64,000 nucleotides of DNA from Paenibacillus antri (GTDB lineage Bacteria; Bacillota; Bacilli; Paenibacillales; YIM-B00363): contig NZ_VCIW01000005.1 of the NCBI RefSeq assembly GCF_005765165.1, forward strand, positions 124,001 through 188,000, in the 5' to 3' direction. Shown here piece by piece: positions 7,881-16,262 of the stretch (position 1 is the stretch's first letter; the number at the start of each line of letters is the position of its first letter). The notes under the pieces are model-generated. The model saw only the letters and a program-made list of their open reading frames with translations, did not search any database and was not told where the DNA came from. The translations under genes and the position numbers were made by a program.

Positions 7881-9322
7881 ATGAAGAGACGGTAAGGGAA
7901 TGGTTCGCCGGTTCGGGAGACGTCCGGATTTCCGCGAATTGCATGGGCGAAGGACAGGAGAGCCAGACGGTCGTCATGGCCTACTGCGAAGGCATGGTCG
8001 ACCGGAAGCTGCTGAACGAGATCGTCTTCCCGCGGTTGGATTCCGTCTTCCGCGACATCGGCGAAGATCGGACGCTCGCTTCGCTGATCGAAAGCCGGAT
8101 GGAGGCGCAGCGGCTCGACGGCGGCGCGACGCGGGAGGCGGTCGCTCTGAAAGTGTACTCGGGAGAACTGCTCTTGTCGTTCCCGAACGCCGAATTGCAA
8201 TACAGCGTATCGATCGCGAATACGCCGCAGCGGAAGCCTGAAGAATCCAGTACGGAAATTTCGATCAAAGGACCACGGGACGCCTTCACGGAAGACGCCG
8301 TGATCAACGTCGCATTGGTGCGGAAGCGGTTGAAGAGCGCATCGATGCGCGTCGAGAAATTCACGTTGGGGAGCAGAAGCAATACCTCGGTGTTCTTGTT
8401 ATACATACACGATATCGCGGAACCGAACGCGTTGCGGAACGTTCGCGAGCGGCTCAAGACGTTCGATACGGACGGCGTCGTCGGCATCGCGCAGCTGGAG
8501 GAGGGGTTGACGGGCGCTCCGTATTCGCTTTTCCCGTTGCTCGATTACATCGGTCGGCCCGATTACGCGGCGGCGAGCCTGCTGGCGGGCCGATTCGCGG
8601 TCATCGCCGACGGCACGCCGATGGCGCTGATCGGTCCGTGCAATTTAACATCGCTCTTGATCTCGCCGGAGGACGCGCACCTGCCTTTTTATTTCGTGTC
8701 GATGGAGCGGGTGCTTCGGATCGTCGGGCTGTTGCTCGCGTTGTTTTTGCCGGGTTTCTGGGTTAGCGTGTCGGCGTTTAACCTGGATCAAATTCCGTTC
8801 CCCTTACTAGCTACGATCACGACCGCGCGGATCGGGCTGCCGATCAGCGGTCCGTTAGACTTGTTTCTCATGCTCGCCATGTTCGAGGTGTTCCGCGAGG
8901 CAGGCGTAAGGCTGCCGAAAGCCGTCGGCCAAACCGTGGCCGTGGTCGGCGGATTGATCATCGGAGACGCCGCGATTCAAGCGGGCATTACCTCTCCGAC
9001 GACCCTAGTAGTAACGGCAGTGTCGACCGTGGCCACCTTTACGTTGATCAACCAGACGTTGGTCGGTTCGGTGTCCGTGCTGCGAATCGGCTTATTGCTT
9101 ATGGCTTCGACGTTCGGGATGTTCGGACTGATCGCCGGAAGCCTCGGGCTGCTACTCTATCTGGCATCTCTGAAATCGTTCGGCGTCCCGTACTTGGCTC
9201 CGATCGCGCCGTTCCACAGGAAGGATCTCTGGCAAAGCTTGCTGGCGAAGCCGTGGAAAAACCGAGCGCGTCGGCCGACCTTCTTACATCCTACCGATCC
9301 GAAGAGGGGGGGGAAGAGGTGA
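7877..9322 (+). CDS. GerAA-family spore germination protein
   Basis: The 481-residue protein has a soluble N-terminal domain (about 1-270) followed by several membrane segments (about 280-440), as in GerAA/GerKA/YndD. Family hallmarks include EGMVDRKLLNEIV, VVGIAQLEEGL, the GPCNLTSLLISPEDAHLPFYFVSMERVLR block before the first membrane helix, and ITTARIGLPISGPLDLFLMLAMFEVFREAGVRLP. GerA-type A subunits form oligomeric ion channels that open on germinant binding. The C-terminal tail is short and basic. It is coupled by overlaps to both neighbours. Confidence 0.93.
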   Translation: MNEETVREWFAGSGDVRISANCMGEGQESQTVVMAYCEGMVDRKLLNEIVFPRLDSVFRDIGEDRTLASLIESRMEAQRLDGGATREAVALKVYSGELLLSFPNAELQYSVSIANTPQRKPEESSTEISIKGPRDAFTEDAVINVALVRKRLKSASMRVEKFTLGSRSNTSVFLLYIHDIAEPNALRNVRERLKTFDTDGVVGIAQLEEGLTGAPYSLFPLLDYIGRPDYAAASLLAGRFAVIADGTPMALIGPCNLTSLLISPEDAHLPFYFVSMERVLRIVGLLLALFLPGFWVSVSAFNLDQIPFPLLATITTARIGLPISGPLDLFLMLAMFEVFREAGVRLPKAVGQTVAVVGGLIIGDAAIQAGITSPTTLVVTAVSTVATFTLINQTLVGSVSVLRIGLLLMASTFGMFGLIAGSLGLLLYLASLKSFGVPYLAPIAPFHRKDLWQSLLAKPWKNRARRPTFLHPTDPKRGGKR

Positions 9323-10473
9323 AACGCGTTGTCGTCATGATCAGCTGTTTCGCTGCGCTGCTGACAGGGTGTTGGGATACGAAGAACATCCAAGACATCA
9401 ATTATGTCGTATCCGTGGGAATCGATTACAAAGACGAGAGATACGTCGTTTACGCTCAATTGACCGACTTCTCGAATGTCGCCAAGCAGCAGGGGACCCC
9501 GAGGACGAATGCGCCGATCTGGGTCGGGAAGGGTGAAGGAGCCACGGTTTCTCAAGCGATACAGTCGTTGTACGAAACCTCGCAGCAACATGTATTTTGG
9601 GGCCACGTGTCTTCCTTCGTCTTCACCGAATCGGCATTGCAGCAAGGAATTACGGCGGAAGTCATCGACAATATCAGTCGGTTCCGCGAGATGCGGTATA
9701 CGCAATGGGCTTACGGCACGAAAGAGCCTATCGAGAAACTATTTACGACGAAACCGTTTTTTAACTTGTCCCCGCTCTCCTCCATATTAAACGAGCCGAT
9801 GAGCACCTATAACCAATATTCAGACACTCAACCGATACGGCTGCACCGATTCGTCTCCGATCTTCGCGAGCCGGGGAAGACCGTCCTGCTTCCCTCCCTC
9901 GGCATCGACGACGAAGTATGGGAGAAGAACAATAAGAAGGACCCGAAGCTGTTCGTCGACGGGTTGTTCGCCATTAAGGGAGACGCCGACGCGATTTGGT
10001 TGGAGCTGGCGGAGTTGACGGGATTGATTTGGCTGGATGAACAGACCAAAATATTTATGCTGTCGGTTCCGCTGGAAAGGGAGTCGGAAGTTCAGTTGTC
10101 GATGACGAAGCCGAAGGTGCGGACGAAAGCGAGGATGTCGGGCGAGACGCTGTACTTGGATGTCGATCTTCGCATCCGCGGCAGAATCGTCGAGATGATC
10201 GGGACGTTCGATCGAGATGCACTGATCAAGAATGCCGAGGAACGGCTCCGCGACGATATCCGAAAAACGTTCGAGTACGCGGCAAGCCGCGGTGTAGACG
10301 TCTATCAAGCGGAGCACGAATTGTACCGGGAACGATTCCGGACGTGGAGCGAGGCGACGAGTCGAGGCAAGCATCCTCCCTCGAAGGTGGAACTTGGGGA
10401 CGTTCGCGCGACGGTAAACCTGACCAATAGCGGAATGTATAAGGCGAAGAGCTCCGATCCGCACGAGTATTGA
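9319..10473 (+). CDS. GerAC-family germination lipoprotein
   Basis: The start is the GTG overlapping the stop of the A-subunit gene (GTGA), giving 384 residues with a lipoprotein signal peptide and the lipobox LLTGC. This is followed by WDTKNIQDINYVVSVGIDY, a hallmark of the Ger(x)C family. The remainder matches the three-domain GerAC layout, including KEPIEKLFTT and a C-terminal segment DIRKTFEYAASRGVDVYQAEHELYR. The protein is lipidated and sits outside the inner spore membrane as the third receptor subunit. A GTG further upstream would hide the signal peptide. Confidence 0.92.
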   Translation: MKRVVVMISCFAALLTGCWDTKNIQDINYVVSVGIDYKDERYVVYAQLTDFSNVAKQQGTPRTNAPIWVGKGEGATVSQAIQSLYETSQQHVFWGHVSSFVFTESALQQGITAEVIDNISRFREMRYTQWAYGTKEPIEKLFTTKPFFNLSPLSSILNEPMSTYNQYSDTQPIRLHRFVSDLREPGKTVLLPSLGIDDEVWEKNNKKDPKLFVDGLFAIKGDADAIWLELAELTGLIWLDEQTKIFMLSVPLERESEVQLSMTKPKVRTKARMSGETLYLDVDLRIRGRIVEMIGTFDRDALIKNAEERLRDDIRKTFEYAASRGVDVYQAEHELYRERFRTWSEATSRGKHPPSKVELGDVRATVNLTNSGMYKAKSSDPHEY

Positions 10474-10509
10474 ACCGCGCGCGCCTTCGCGTCCGATCGG
10501 CGCCTGGCG

Positions 10510-11040
10510 TCAAGGAGCGCCGGCGCCGCGCCAAAATAAATCGACGATCCGGTCGGCCAAAGCCTCGACGGCGGGAAACAGGTTTCGAACGGAGGACCGA
10601 TGTCCCATCATTAACGCGCCGGTATAGAAGTGCGCCAGTAAGTACGTATCCGCCTCCGAAAGCTGTCCGTCCGCCTGAAGCGTCGCGAAGAAGTCGTTCA
10701 TCGTCATGTGGATGGCGTTCTCCGCGTCGCGGATTTTCTCGATCTGCTTCGGATTCAGATGGTGTTCCGCCTTGGAGATGAACGTTTCCGGATCGGCCGG
10801 CACGTTGGACAGGTGAGCGACGGCGATCTCGCGCAATTTATCGACGACGGGCATGCCTTGCCGAAGCAGCTGCTGCACCTTCGCGTTCGCGAAGCGGAGC
10901 GATTGGGTCAGCGCATCGGTATAGAGCGCGGCCTTATTTTCGAAATAATAATATACGGTCGCTTTCGTCACTTGGCAAGCTTCGGCGATCTGCTGCAAGG
11001 AGATCTTTAACCGATCGACGATCCCATAGTTCTCCTCCAA
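10510..11040 (-). CDS. TetR-family transcriptional regulator, short N-terminus
   Basis: The product has a TetR-type DNA-binding helix-turn-helix (LQQIAEACQVTKATVYYYFENKAALY) and a helical ligand domain with TDALTQSL and HFYTGALMMGHRSSV. Only about 15 residues precede the helix-turn-helix, whereas TetR proteins usually have 25-30 with a full first helix. The frame begins at a TTG (11040); an in-frame stop lies four codons upstream and no ATG is available. Either the TTG is the true start or the 5' end has been lost or frameshifted. It is divergent from the DUF202 gene, whose promoter it may control. Confidence 0.78.
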   Translation of the reverse strand: MEENYGIVDRLKISLQQIAEACQVTKATVYYYFENKAALYTDALTQSLRFANAKVQQLLRQGMPVVDKLREIAVAHLSNVPADPETFISKAEHHLNPKQIEKIRDAENAIHMTMNDFFATLQADGQLSEADTYLLAHFYTGALMMGHRSSVRNLFPAVEALADRIVDLFWRGAGAP

Positions 11041-11108
11041 GCGGTCATACTAAGTTCGCGTCGAGTTTGCGACGACGGGAACCGTTACGCTTGGAGGAGA
11101 TATTTGTT

Positions 11109-11480
11109 TTGGCTACCCAACGGAAGAGCATCGATTCGCAATATATCCAGCAGCACCTCGCGAATGAACGGACGTTCCTGGCATGGGTCCGAACCGCGGT
11201 CGCTTTGGCGGGTGTTGGTTTCCTGGCGGCCGGAGTCGTGTTTCGGTCCGACGAATACGAATCCCTTGGGCATCTCTTCGCGGTCGTCACGGGAGTCGGG
11301 TCCGTGGTGCTTGGCGGATTGATTATCGGATGTGCGACGAGAGAATATTTCATTAATCGGAGGACGATTAACGATTGCAGCTTTCGGGCTCCGAGTTTAT
11401 CGATCTGGGTCGCGTTCGCGAGCCTGGGGATCATCGATGTGTTATTGATGATACTTGTCGTCTTATTGCTGATCGGGTAG
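11109..11480 (+). CDS. DUF202-family membrane protein
   Basis: The 123-residue protein has the DUF202 signature QYIQQHLANERTFLAWVRTAVALAGVGF, then three hydrophobic helices. Members are small inner-membrane proteins without a known role. The TTG at 11109 is chosen because GGAGGAG lies about 9 bases upstream (11093-11099). The gene is divergent from a TetR regulator, a setting in which it may be induced by the regulator's ligand. Confidence 0.83.
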   Translation: MATQRKSIDSQYIQQHLANERTFLAWVRTAVALAGVGFLAAGVVFRSDEYESLGHLFAVVTGVGSVVLGGLIIGCATREYFINRRTINDCSFRAPSLSIWVAFASLGIIDVLLMILVVLLLIG

Positions 11481-11560
11481 AACGCGAGTACAATGAATCT
11501 GACATGTAGGCTTACTGCATCATTCGAAAATTTCAAAAGACAGCGGGTACGCTTCGACTT

Positions 11561-12985
11561 ATGTTTGAAATCCTTTTGCCAACCGAATCCGAGATGCCGA
11601 TCTATCGGCAAATTTATCGTCAAATCCGGGAGCTGATCGTCAGCGGCCGCCTTCCCGACGGAACGAAGCTGCCTTCCGTTCGCGCCTTGCAAGTTCAACT
11701 GAATATTAGCAAGACTCCGATCGAGACGGCCTATCAGATGCTGACGGCGGAGGGGTACGTCGTCAGCAAGCCTCGTTCCGGACTATTCGCGGCAACGCAT
11801 GGAATCCGGGATGCGGAGCGGGCGGAGGCGGCTGCTCCGAGCCGGAACGCGGCCTGCTCGGAGCAGCCGACGCCGGCCGCGCGTCCCGCCTTCGTCGCGG
11901 ATTTCGATCCGACCGCGTTGGATTCGGACCTGTTCCCTTGGCGTACATGGATGAAGACGATGAAAGAAGCCATGGAGATGAGAGCGGGGGACATCGGGAA
12001 GTACGGCCATCCGCAAGGAGAATTCGAGCTTCGGCTGGCGTTGGCCGATTACTTGCGCCATTCGCGGGGAGTGAACGCCTCTCCGGAACGGATCGCGGTC
12101 GGAGTCGGCATGGCGTATAGCATCGGGGTTTTGACGAAGCTGCTGCCCGGTCCGCGGCGCGTCGCGATCGAGGAGCCGGGGTATAATCTGGTGCGGGATC
12201 GATTCGAGCTGAACGGCTACGAGATCGTCCCGATTCCGGTCGGCGAAAGAGGGCTCTCTATCGACGCGCTCGAGCGAATTTCGGCTCGGGCGGTGTATGT
12301 CACGCCGTCTCACCAATTCCCGACCGGCGTCGTCATGCCGTATCCCGAGCGGCAGCGTCTCCTCGAATGGGCGGTTTTGAACGACGCTTATATCATCGAG
12401 GACGATTACGACGGCGAATTCCGGTACCATGGTAAGCCGATCCCTTCCTTGCAAAGCTTGGACGCTCACGGAAGAGTCGTGTACATCGGCACGTTCTCGA
12501 AGGCGTTGACGCCGGCTTTGCGCATGAATTACATGGTATTGCCTCCGGATTTGCTGACGCGACTATCCGACCTGCCGCAAGAGATCGTCTATGCCCCTTC
12601 GCGCGTCGAACAGTGGGCGATGCGATCGTTTATCGAACAAGGCCATTGGTATCGGCACATTCGCAAAGCTCGCAATGCGTATCGGCGGAAGCATCGTCGG
12701 ATCATCGATTTAATCCGAGCGGAATTGGGCGATCGGGTCGAGATTACGGGACAAGACGCCGGACTCCACATCCGATTGACCGTCAAGACGGGACGATCGA
12801 CGGAGGAATTGATCCGACTGGCGGCGGCGGCGGGCGTGAAGGTATACGATTTTCGGAAAATGTGGTTGGCCCCGCCGACCGTTCCTCCCGACGATCCCCA
12901 ATGTTTCTTAGGCTTCGCTGGAATCGAGGGGGTGGACATGGACATCGGCATTCGCGCTCTTCGTCGGGCGTGGTTTCGAGATTGA
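11561..12985 (+). CDS. MocR/GabR-type regulator (GntR wHTH + aminotransferase fold)
   Basis: The 474-residue protein starts with a GntR winged helix (YRQIYRQIRELIVSGRLPDGTKLPSVRAL to about residue 75). A long linker leads to a class I aminotransferase-like domain with the PLP lysine in YIGTFSKALTPALRMNYMVLP and the DDYDGEFRY motif. MocR proteins use PLP as an effector and usually control amino acid, vitamin B6 or transport genes. The convergent EamA exporter gene overlaps its 3' end by 78 bases, which suggests, but does not prove, a link. Confidence 0.92.
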   Translation: MFEILLPTESEMPIYRQIYRQIRELIVSGRLPDGTKLPSVRALQVQLNISKTPIETAYQMLTAEGYVVSKPRSGLFAATHGIRDAERAEAAAPSRNAACSEQPTPAARPAFVADFDPTALDSDLFPWRTWMKTMKEAMEMRAGDIGKYGHPQGEFELRLALADYLRHSRGVNASPERIAVGVGMAYSIGVLTKLLPGPRRVAIEEPGYNLVRDRFELNGYEIVPIPVGERGLSIDALERISARAVYVTPSHQFPTGVVMPYPERQRLLEWAVLNDAYIIEDDYDGEFRYHGKPIPSLQSLDAHGRVVYIGTFSKALTPALRMNYMVLPPDLLTRLSDLPQEIVYAPSRVEQWAMRSFIEQGHWYRHIRKARNAYRRKHRRIIDLIRAELGDRVEITGQDAGLHIRLTVKTGRSTEELIRLAAAAGVKVYDFRKMWLAPPTVPPDDPQCFLGFAGIEGVDMDIGIRALRRAWFRD

Positions 12986-13849
12986 CGACTTGCTCGCCAG
13001 AAACACGCCCGATAGGATAAGCGCGAGGCCGGCCGCCATGCTCCAGCGGATCGTCTCGTTCAACAGCAGCCCTCCCCAAGCGAGCGAAAATACGGGCAGC
13101 AAATACGTAACGAGCGTCGCGAACTCCGGACCGCCTGCTTGCACGAGCCGGTAGAACACAATATAAGCGAACCCCGAGCCGAAGACGCCGAGCCCGAGAA
13201 CCGCGAACGCATGGAGCGGGTCGGCGAGCTTCGCGAACGGAATCGGCTCGAAGAGGAACGCGGCAAGTCCGCTGCCGATCGACGAGAATAACAACGTTCC
13301 GAAGGTGGTTTGGTAGACGGTGAGCGTGCTCAACAGACGTCCGGACAGCTGCGACCCTGCGCCGTAGCATAGCGAAGCGAGCATCATGCCGGCGAACCCA
13401 AGAAAGTCCACGGACAGAATCGTTGCCGGGTTCATTTCGAGCAGCACGGCTAATCCGACGACCGCCGCGACCATGCCGAGCCATTGCGAGCGGCGGGCAG
13501 CGGCGCCGAAGAAGACGATGCCGACGACCAACGACCAGAGCGGGGTCGTGGCATTCAGCGCGGAAGCCATGCCGCTCGCGATTCGCGTTTCGCTGAAGCC
13601 GATCAAGGCCCAAGGGATGCAAGTATTAATGAAAGCCATGATCGCGACTCGCCCCCAAGGGAGCCGCTTCCAACCGAACGGCTTGCGCGCAACGATCATG
13701 AACGAGGCGACGGCGGCGAGTCCCAGGACGGATCGAAGAAACACGACGGTCCATGGACCGAAGTGTTCGACGAGCACCTTGATGAAGAAATACGATCCGC
13801 CCCAGATTTCGGCGAGCAGCAGCAACGCGAGCGATAACGAGCCTCGCAT
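12908..13849 (-). CDS. EamA-family (DMT) exporter
   Basis: This 313-residue protein has ten hydrophobic helices in two EamA repeats, beginning LLLLAEIWGGSYFFIKVLVEHFGPWTVVFLRSVLG and, in the second half, LASLCYGAGSQLSGRLL. EamA proteins export amino acids, sugars or other metabolites by the drug/metabolite transporter mechanism. The start at 13849 overlaps the stop of the thioredoxin-like gene (ATGA); the longer frame upstream lies inside that gene and is not used. Its last 26 codons overlap the convergent MocR gene. Confidence 0.88.
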   Translation of the reverse strand: MRGSLSLALLLLAEIWGGSYFFIKVLVEHFGPWTVVFLRSVLGLAAVASFMIVARKPFGWKRLPWGRVAIMAFINTCIPWALIGFSETRIASGMASALNATTPLWSLVVGIVFFGAAARRSQWLGMVAAVVGLAVLLEMNPATILSVDFLGFAGMMLASLCYGAGSQLSGRLLSTLTVYQTTFGTLLFSSIGSGLAAFLFEPIPFAKLADPLHAFAVLGLGVFGSGFAYIVFYRLVQAGGPEFATLVTYLLPVFSLAWGGLLLNETIRWSMAAGLALILSGVFLASKSSISKPRPTKSANADVHVHPLDSSEA

Positions 13850-14436
13850 CAGAAGCGCGCTTCTTTCGGGAAAGCGGCAAATAACGTTTTCAATTCCTGA
13901 ATGATCGCATCGCGATAGCGCGCCCCGTCGTCTTCGCGGTAAAGCTCGCCGATACGTCGATACGTCCGATCCAGATTCGACTTGTACTCGGGGCGGGATT
14001 TGTCCGGATTTTCCTTCTTGAAGCGATCCATCGCCGCTTGGATGTAAGCGGGACGCGCGCCCCAACGCCCTAGCGCATCGCCGTCCGCGTTGAGATACAC
14101 CGCGATCGGCTGCGCGCGACCGCCGTCGGTCAGGAACGAATCCATGACGTCAAGATGCTCCTCCATCGGGAGAATTTCGCCGGGAATGCCGCAGGTTTCC
14201 GCAACCCGAAGCAACAGGGGCACGTTCCAGATGACGTCCGGGCACCAATCCGTGCAGAGGATCAGGCAATGGCGAACGTCGGAACGCTCCCGAATGCCCG
14301 AGAAGTGCTTTCGGTCCTCTTCGGTATTCCAAGCGAATCGTTCGTATTCGGTAAGAAATCGCCGTTTCGTATTCGGGATCCCGCTAAGCTCCATCGCGCG
14401 GATCTGCATCCCGTCTATGAATTCCTGAGGGGACAT
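13849..14436 (-). CDS. Thioredoxin-family protein (Thioredoxin_9-like)
   Basis: The product of about 195 residues has a thioredoxin-like core: CLILCTDWCPDVIWNVPLLLRV, where the redox site reads WCPD instead of WCGPC, so only one Cys is at the usual position, followed by GIPGEILPMEEHLDVMD and a cis-Pro region (RAQPIAVYLNADG). This pattern occurs in the thioredoxin-like proteins of Bacillales with WCPDV. They may act as redox sensors or bacillithiol-linked reductases. The ATG at 14436 is preferred; a TTG at 14481 without RBS is the alternative. It is coupled to the exporter gene downstream. Confidence 0.8.
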   Translation of the reverse strand: MSPQEFIDGMQIRAMELSGIPNTKRRFLTEYERFAWNTEEDRKHFSGIRERSDVRHCLILCTDWCPDVIWNVPLLLRVAETCGIPGEILPMEEHLDVMDSFLTDGGRAQPIAVYLNADGDALGRWGARPAYIQAAMDRFKKENPDKSRPEYKSNLDRTYRRIGELYREDDGARYRDAIIQELKTLFAAFPKEARF

Positions 14437-14532
14437 GCCTTTGCCGATACAATGTTGTAAATTCAATTTTTGGAGGTTCAACTACGTCACGCAACCTTTC
14501 GATGTAAGGGATAATTCGAATGTAACGGATAA

Positions 14533-14554
14533 CTGACCATGAAGAAATGGTCAG
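14533..14554. repeat. 8-bp inverted repeat, possible operator
   Basis: CTGACCAT (14533-14540) and ATGGTCAG (14547-14554) form a perfect inverted repeat with a 6-base spacer. It lies between the divergent thioredoxin-like and Nudix genes and is not followed by a T run, so an operator fits better than a terminator. Confidence 0.4.
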
Positions 14555-14674
14555 TACGCTGCGGTTTTCGAAAGACAGATCGACTCGGGGTTAGGTTGGG
14601 TGCTAGATCATATGATTTCAACTTAAGATATAGTAAAATGGTTCCATGTCTTATCGGCGAAAAGGAGGAGTGAC

Positions 14675-15190
14675 ATGCGGCGTCTTGTCAGAATTACCGA
14701 CAGCGACTTCTTCGGCGGCGCTCCGGCGTACTTGGATTCGGTTTCCCGGTACGGCGCCAGAGGCGTGTTACTGGATGGACGTTCGTACGTAGGCATGATG
14801 TATATGTCCGCCTCGGACTTGTACAAGCTGCCGGGCGGCGGCGTAGACAAGGGGGAAAATCCTCGGGACGCCTTCGTTCGCGAAATATTGGAAGAGACGG
14901 GCTTTGAAGCGCAGATCGTACATGAGCTCGGCTGGGCGGAGGAGCATAAGAATCGCAATCGATTCATGCAATATTCTTATTGTTATTTGGCCAGAGCGCT
15001 TCGAAATACGGGGAAGACGATGCTTAGCGCCAACGAGCGTAAGCTTGGCATGACAATCGCGTGGCTGGCGCCGTCCGAAGCGTTGGAAGCGATGGAGAAC
15101 GCGGTACTGCGCAACGACGATTATTCCAAACGGTTCATGCTGACGCGGGATCGAGCGATTTTGGAGCACGCGATGAAGTTGATAGATTAG
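14675..15190 (+). CDS. Nudix hydrolase
   Basis: The 171-residue protein contains a full Nudix box, GGGVDKGENPRDAFVREI followed by LEETGF, with the REUXEE core that binds the metal. Nudix enzymes hydrolyse nucleoside diphosphates linked to another group; the substrate is not evident. An ideal AAAGGAGGAG stands upstream of the ATG. The small zinc-binding protein gene begins just after it, so they may be cotranscribed. Confidence 0.9.
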   Translation: MRRLVRITDSDFFGGAPAYLDSVSRYGARGVLLDGRSYVGMMYMSASDLYKLPGGGVDKGENPRDAFVREILEETGFEAQIVHELGWAEEHKNRNRFMQYSYCYLARALRNTGKTMLSANERKLGMTIAWLAPSEALEAMENAVLRNDDYSKRFMLTRDRAILEHAMKLID

Positions 15191-15216
15191 GAAGCGCGAG
15201 CGGGGAGGAGATGGCG

Positions 15217-15360
15217 GTGCGAGAGTTCGTCGGAAACTGCCGATCGTGCGAGGCGCCGATTTATTGCAATGAAGGTTTTCTGAACGGCGTCGTCATGGAA
15301 GATAAGACGCTGTTATGCTTCGACTGCTCCGAAGAACCGAACGAGAAGAAGGAAGATTGA
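15217..15360 (+). CDS. Small protein with two CxxC pairs
   Basis: A 47-49-residue protein with CRSC and, 27 residues later, CFDC, which would make a four-cysteine zinc ribbon; the tail is acidic and Lys-rich. The GTG at 15217 has GGGGAGGAG at a proper distance (about 8 bases); an ATG at 15211 is also in frame but only two bases from the RBS. Function unknown. It follows the Nudix gene by 26 bases and is followed by a terminator, so it probably ends that operon. Confidence 0.65.
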   Translation: MREFVGNCRSCEAPIYCNEGFLNGVVMEDKTLLCFDCSEEPNEKKED

Positions 15361-15364
15361 AACG

Positions 15365-15403
15365 AAGGAATGTCTGCCGGGTGCGCGGACATTCCTTCCT
15401 TTT
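15365..15403 (+). terminator. Terminator after the Nudix/zinc-ribbon genes
   Basis: AAGGAATGTC and GACATTCCTT form a 10-bp stem, followed by CCTTTT. Confidence 0.75.
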
Positions 15404-15500
15404 CGTTATGAGGCGCAACTGTGTTCCACGTCACACTGCCGCAATCTCTCCTGACATAGAATAGAGGTAACACATCATTTCGAAAACAGGAGATGAGCGC

Positions 15501-15842
15501 ATGGAAAAGGTAACGTTAGCCGGCGCAATGGAATACAGCCGGGATCGATTCACGAAACGAGTATTGTTTCAGAAGGGCGGAAGCGTCATGTTCGTATTGA
15601 ATTTCATGCCGGGCCAAGCGCTTCCCGTTCACGCGCATCCGGGGTCGGAGCTGTTCCTTACGGTTCTCGAGGGGAGCGGAACGTTGACGATCGACGAGCG
15701 AAATACGACGGTTACGGCCGGCGACGCCGTTCATTGCGGCGGGGAAGAACGCTTCTCCTTCTCGAACGATTCTGACGAGAACGTCAGTTTGCTGGTCGTC
15801 CTCTCGAAGCTGCCGAACGAGCAGTACGCGCGCAATGTTTGA
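15501..15842 (+). CDS. Cupin-domain protein
   Basis: The 113-residue product is a single cupin barrel. Motif 1 carries PVHAHPGSELFLTVLEGSG with two His and a Glu that bind a metal, and motif 2 is GDAVHCGGEERFSFSN. Such small cupins are often dioxygenases, isomerases or ligand-binding proteins; the reaction is unknown. RBS AGGAGATG precedes the ATG. Its last codons overlap the truncated haemoglobin gene, so the two are coupled and may act together in oxygen or NO handling. Confidence 0.87.
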   Translation: MEKVTLAGAMEYSRDRFTKRVLFQKGGSVMFVLNFMPGQALPVHAHPGSELFLTVLEGSGTLTIDERNTTVTAGDAVHCGGEERFSFSNDSDENVSLLVVLSKLPNEQYARNV

Positions 15843-16248
15843 GAACAACCCGTATGCGGCGATCGGCGGCGCGGAGACGGTCAGGAAGCTCGTGACGGCT
15901 TTCTATCCGAAGGTGTATGCCGATCCGGACTTGTCCCCTCTGTTTCCCGACGGGGTCGATGAGATCATGAGGAAACAAGAGCTGTTCCTGACCCAATTTC
16001 TCGGCGGTCCGACGTTGTATTCGGACCGGTACGGTCCTCCTATGATGAGGCAGCGGCATCTCGCCTTCGAGGTGACGCCGCGCCGAGCGGCGGCGTGGCT
16101 TCGATGCATGAAGGAGGCGATGGACGACATCGGCCTCGAGGGGCCGGCGCGGGAGTGGTTTTACGAGCGGCTGACGCAAGTCGCGGGATATATGGTCAAT
16201 CGGCCGGACGACGGAACGCGAATCGAATCGGAGGCCCCTCGGCGTTAA
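15835..16248 (+). CDS. Group II truncated haemoglobin
   Basis: The 137-residue protein matches the YjbI/HbO type: AAIGGAETVRKLVTAFYPKVYADPDLSPLF, FLTQFLGGPTLYSDRYGPPMMRQRHLAFEVTP with the proximal His (RQRH) and the late Trp in REWFYERL. These proteins bind haem and react with oxygen, NO or peroxide. In B. subtilis the homologue sits next to the ClpXP adaptor yjbH; here the neighbour is a cupin gene, with an 8-base overlap. Confidence 0.9.
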   Translation: MFENNPYAAIGGAETVRKLVTAFYPKVYADPDLSPLFPDGVDEIMRKQELFLTQFLGGPTLYSDRYGPPMMRQRHLAFEVTPRRAAAWLRCMKEAMDDIGLEGPAREWFYERLTQVAGYMVNRPDDGTRIESEAPRR

Positions 16249-16262
16249 CGGAGGGGCCTTGT
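16232..16262. terminator. Bidirectional terminator
   Basis: AGGCCCCTC (16232-16240) and GAGGGGCCT (16251-16259) pair perfectly; the hairpin lies between the convergent haemoglobin and MFS genes and overlaps both stop codons' surroundings. Confidence 0.7.

Noticed and set aside
12613-13020. Small plus-strand frame at the end of the MocR gene
   Set aside because: Overlaps two well-supported convergent genes and has no RBS or homologous features.
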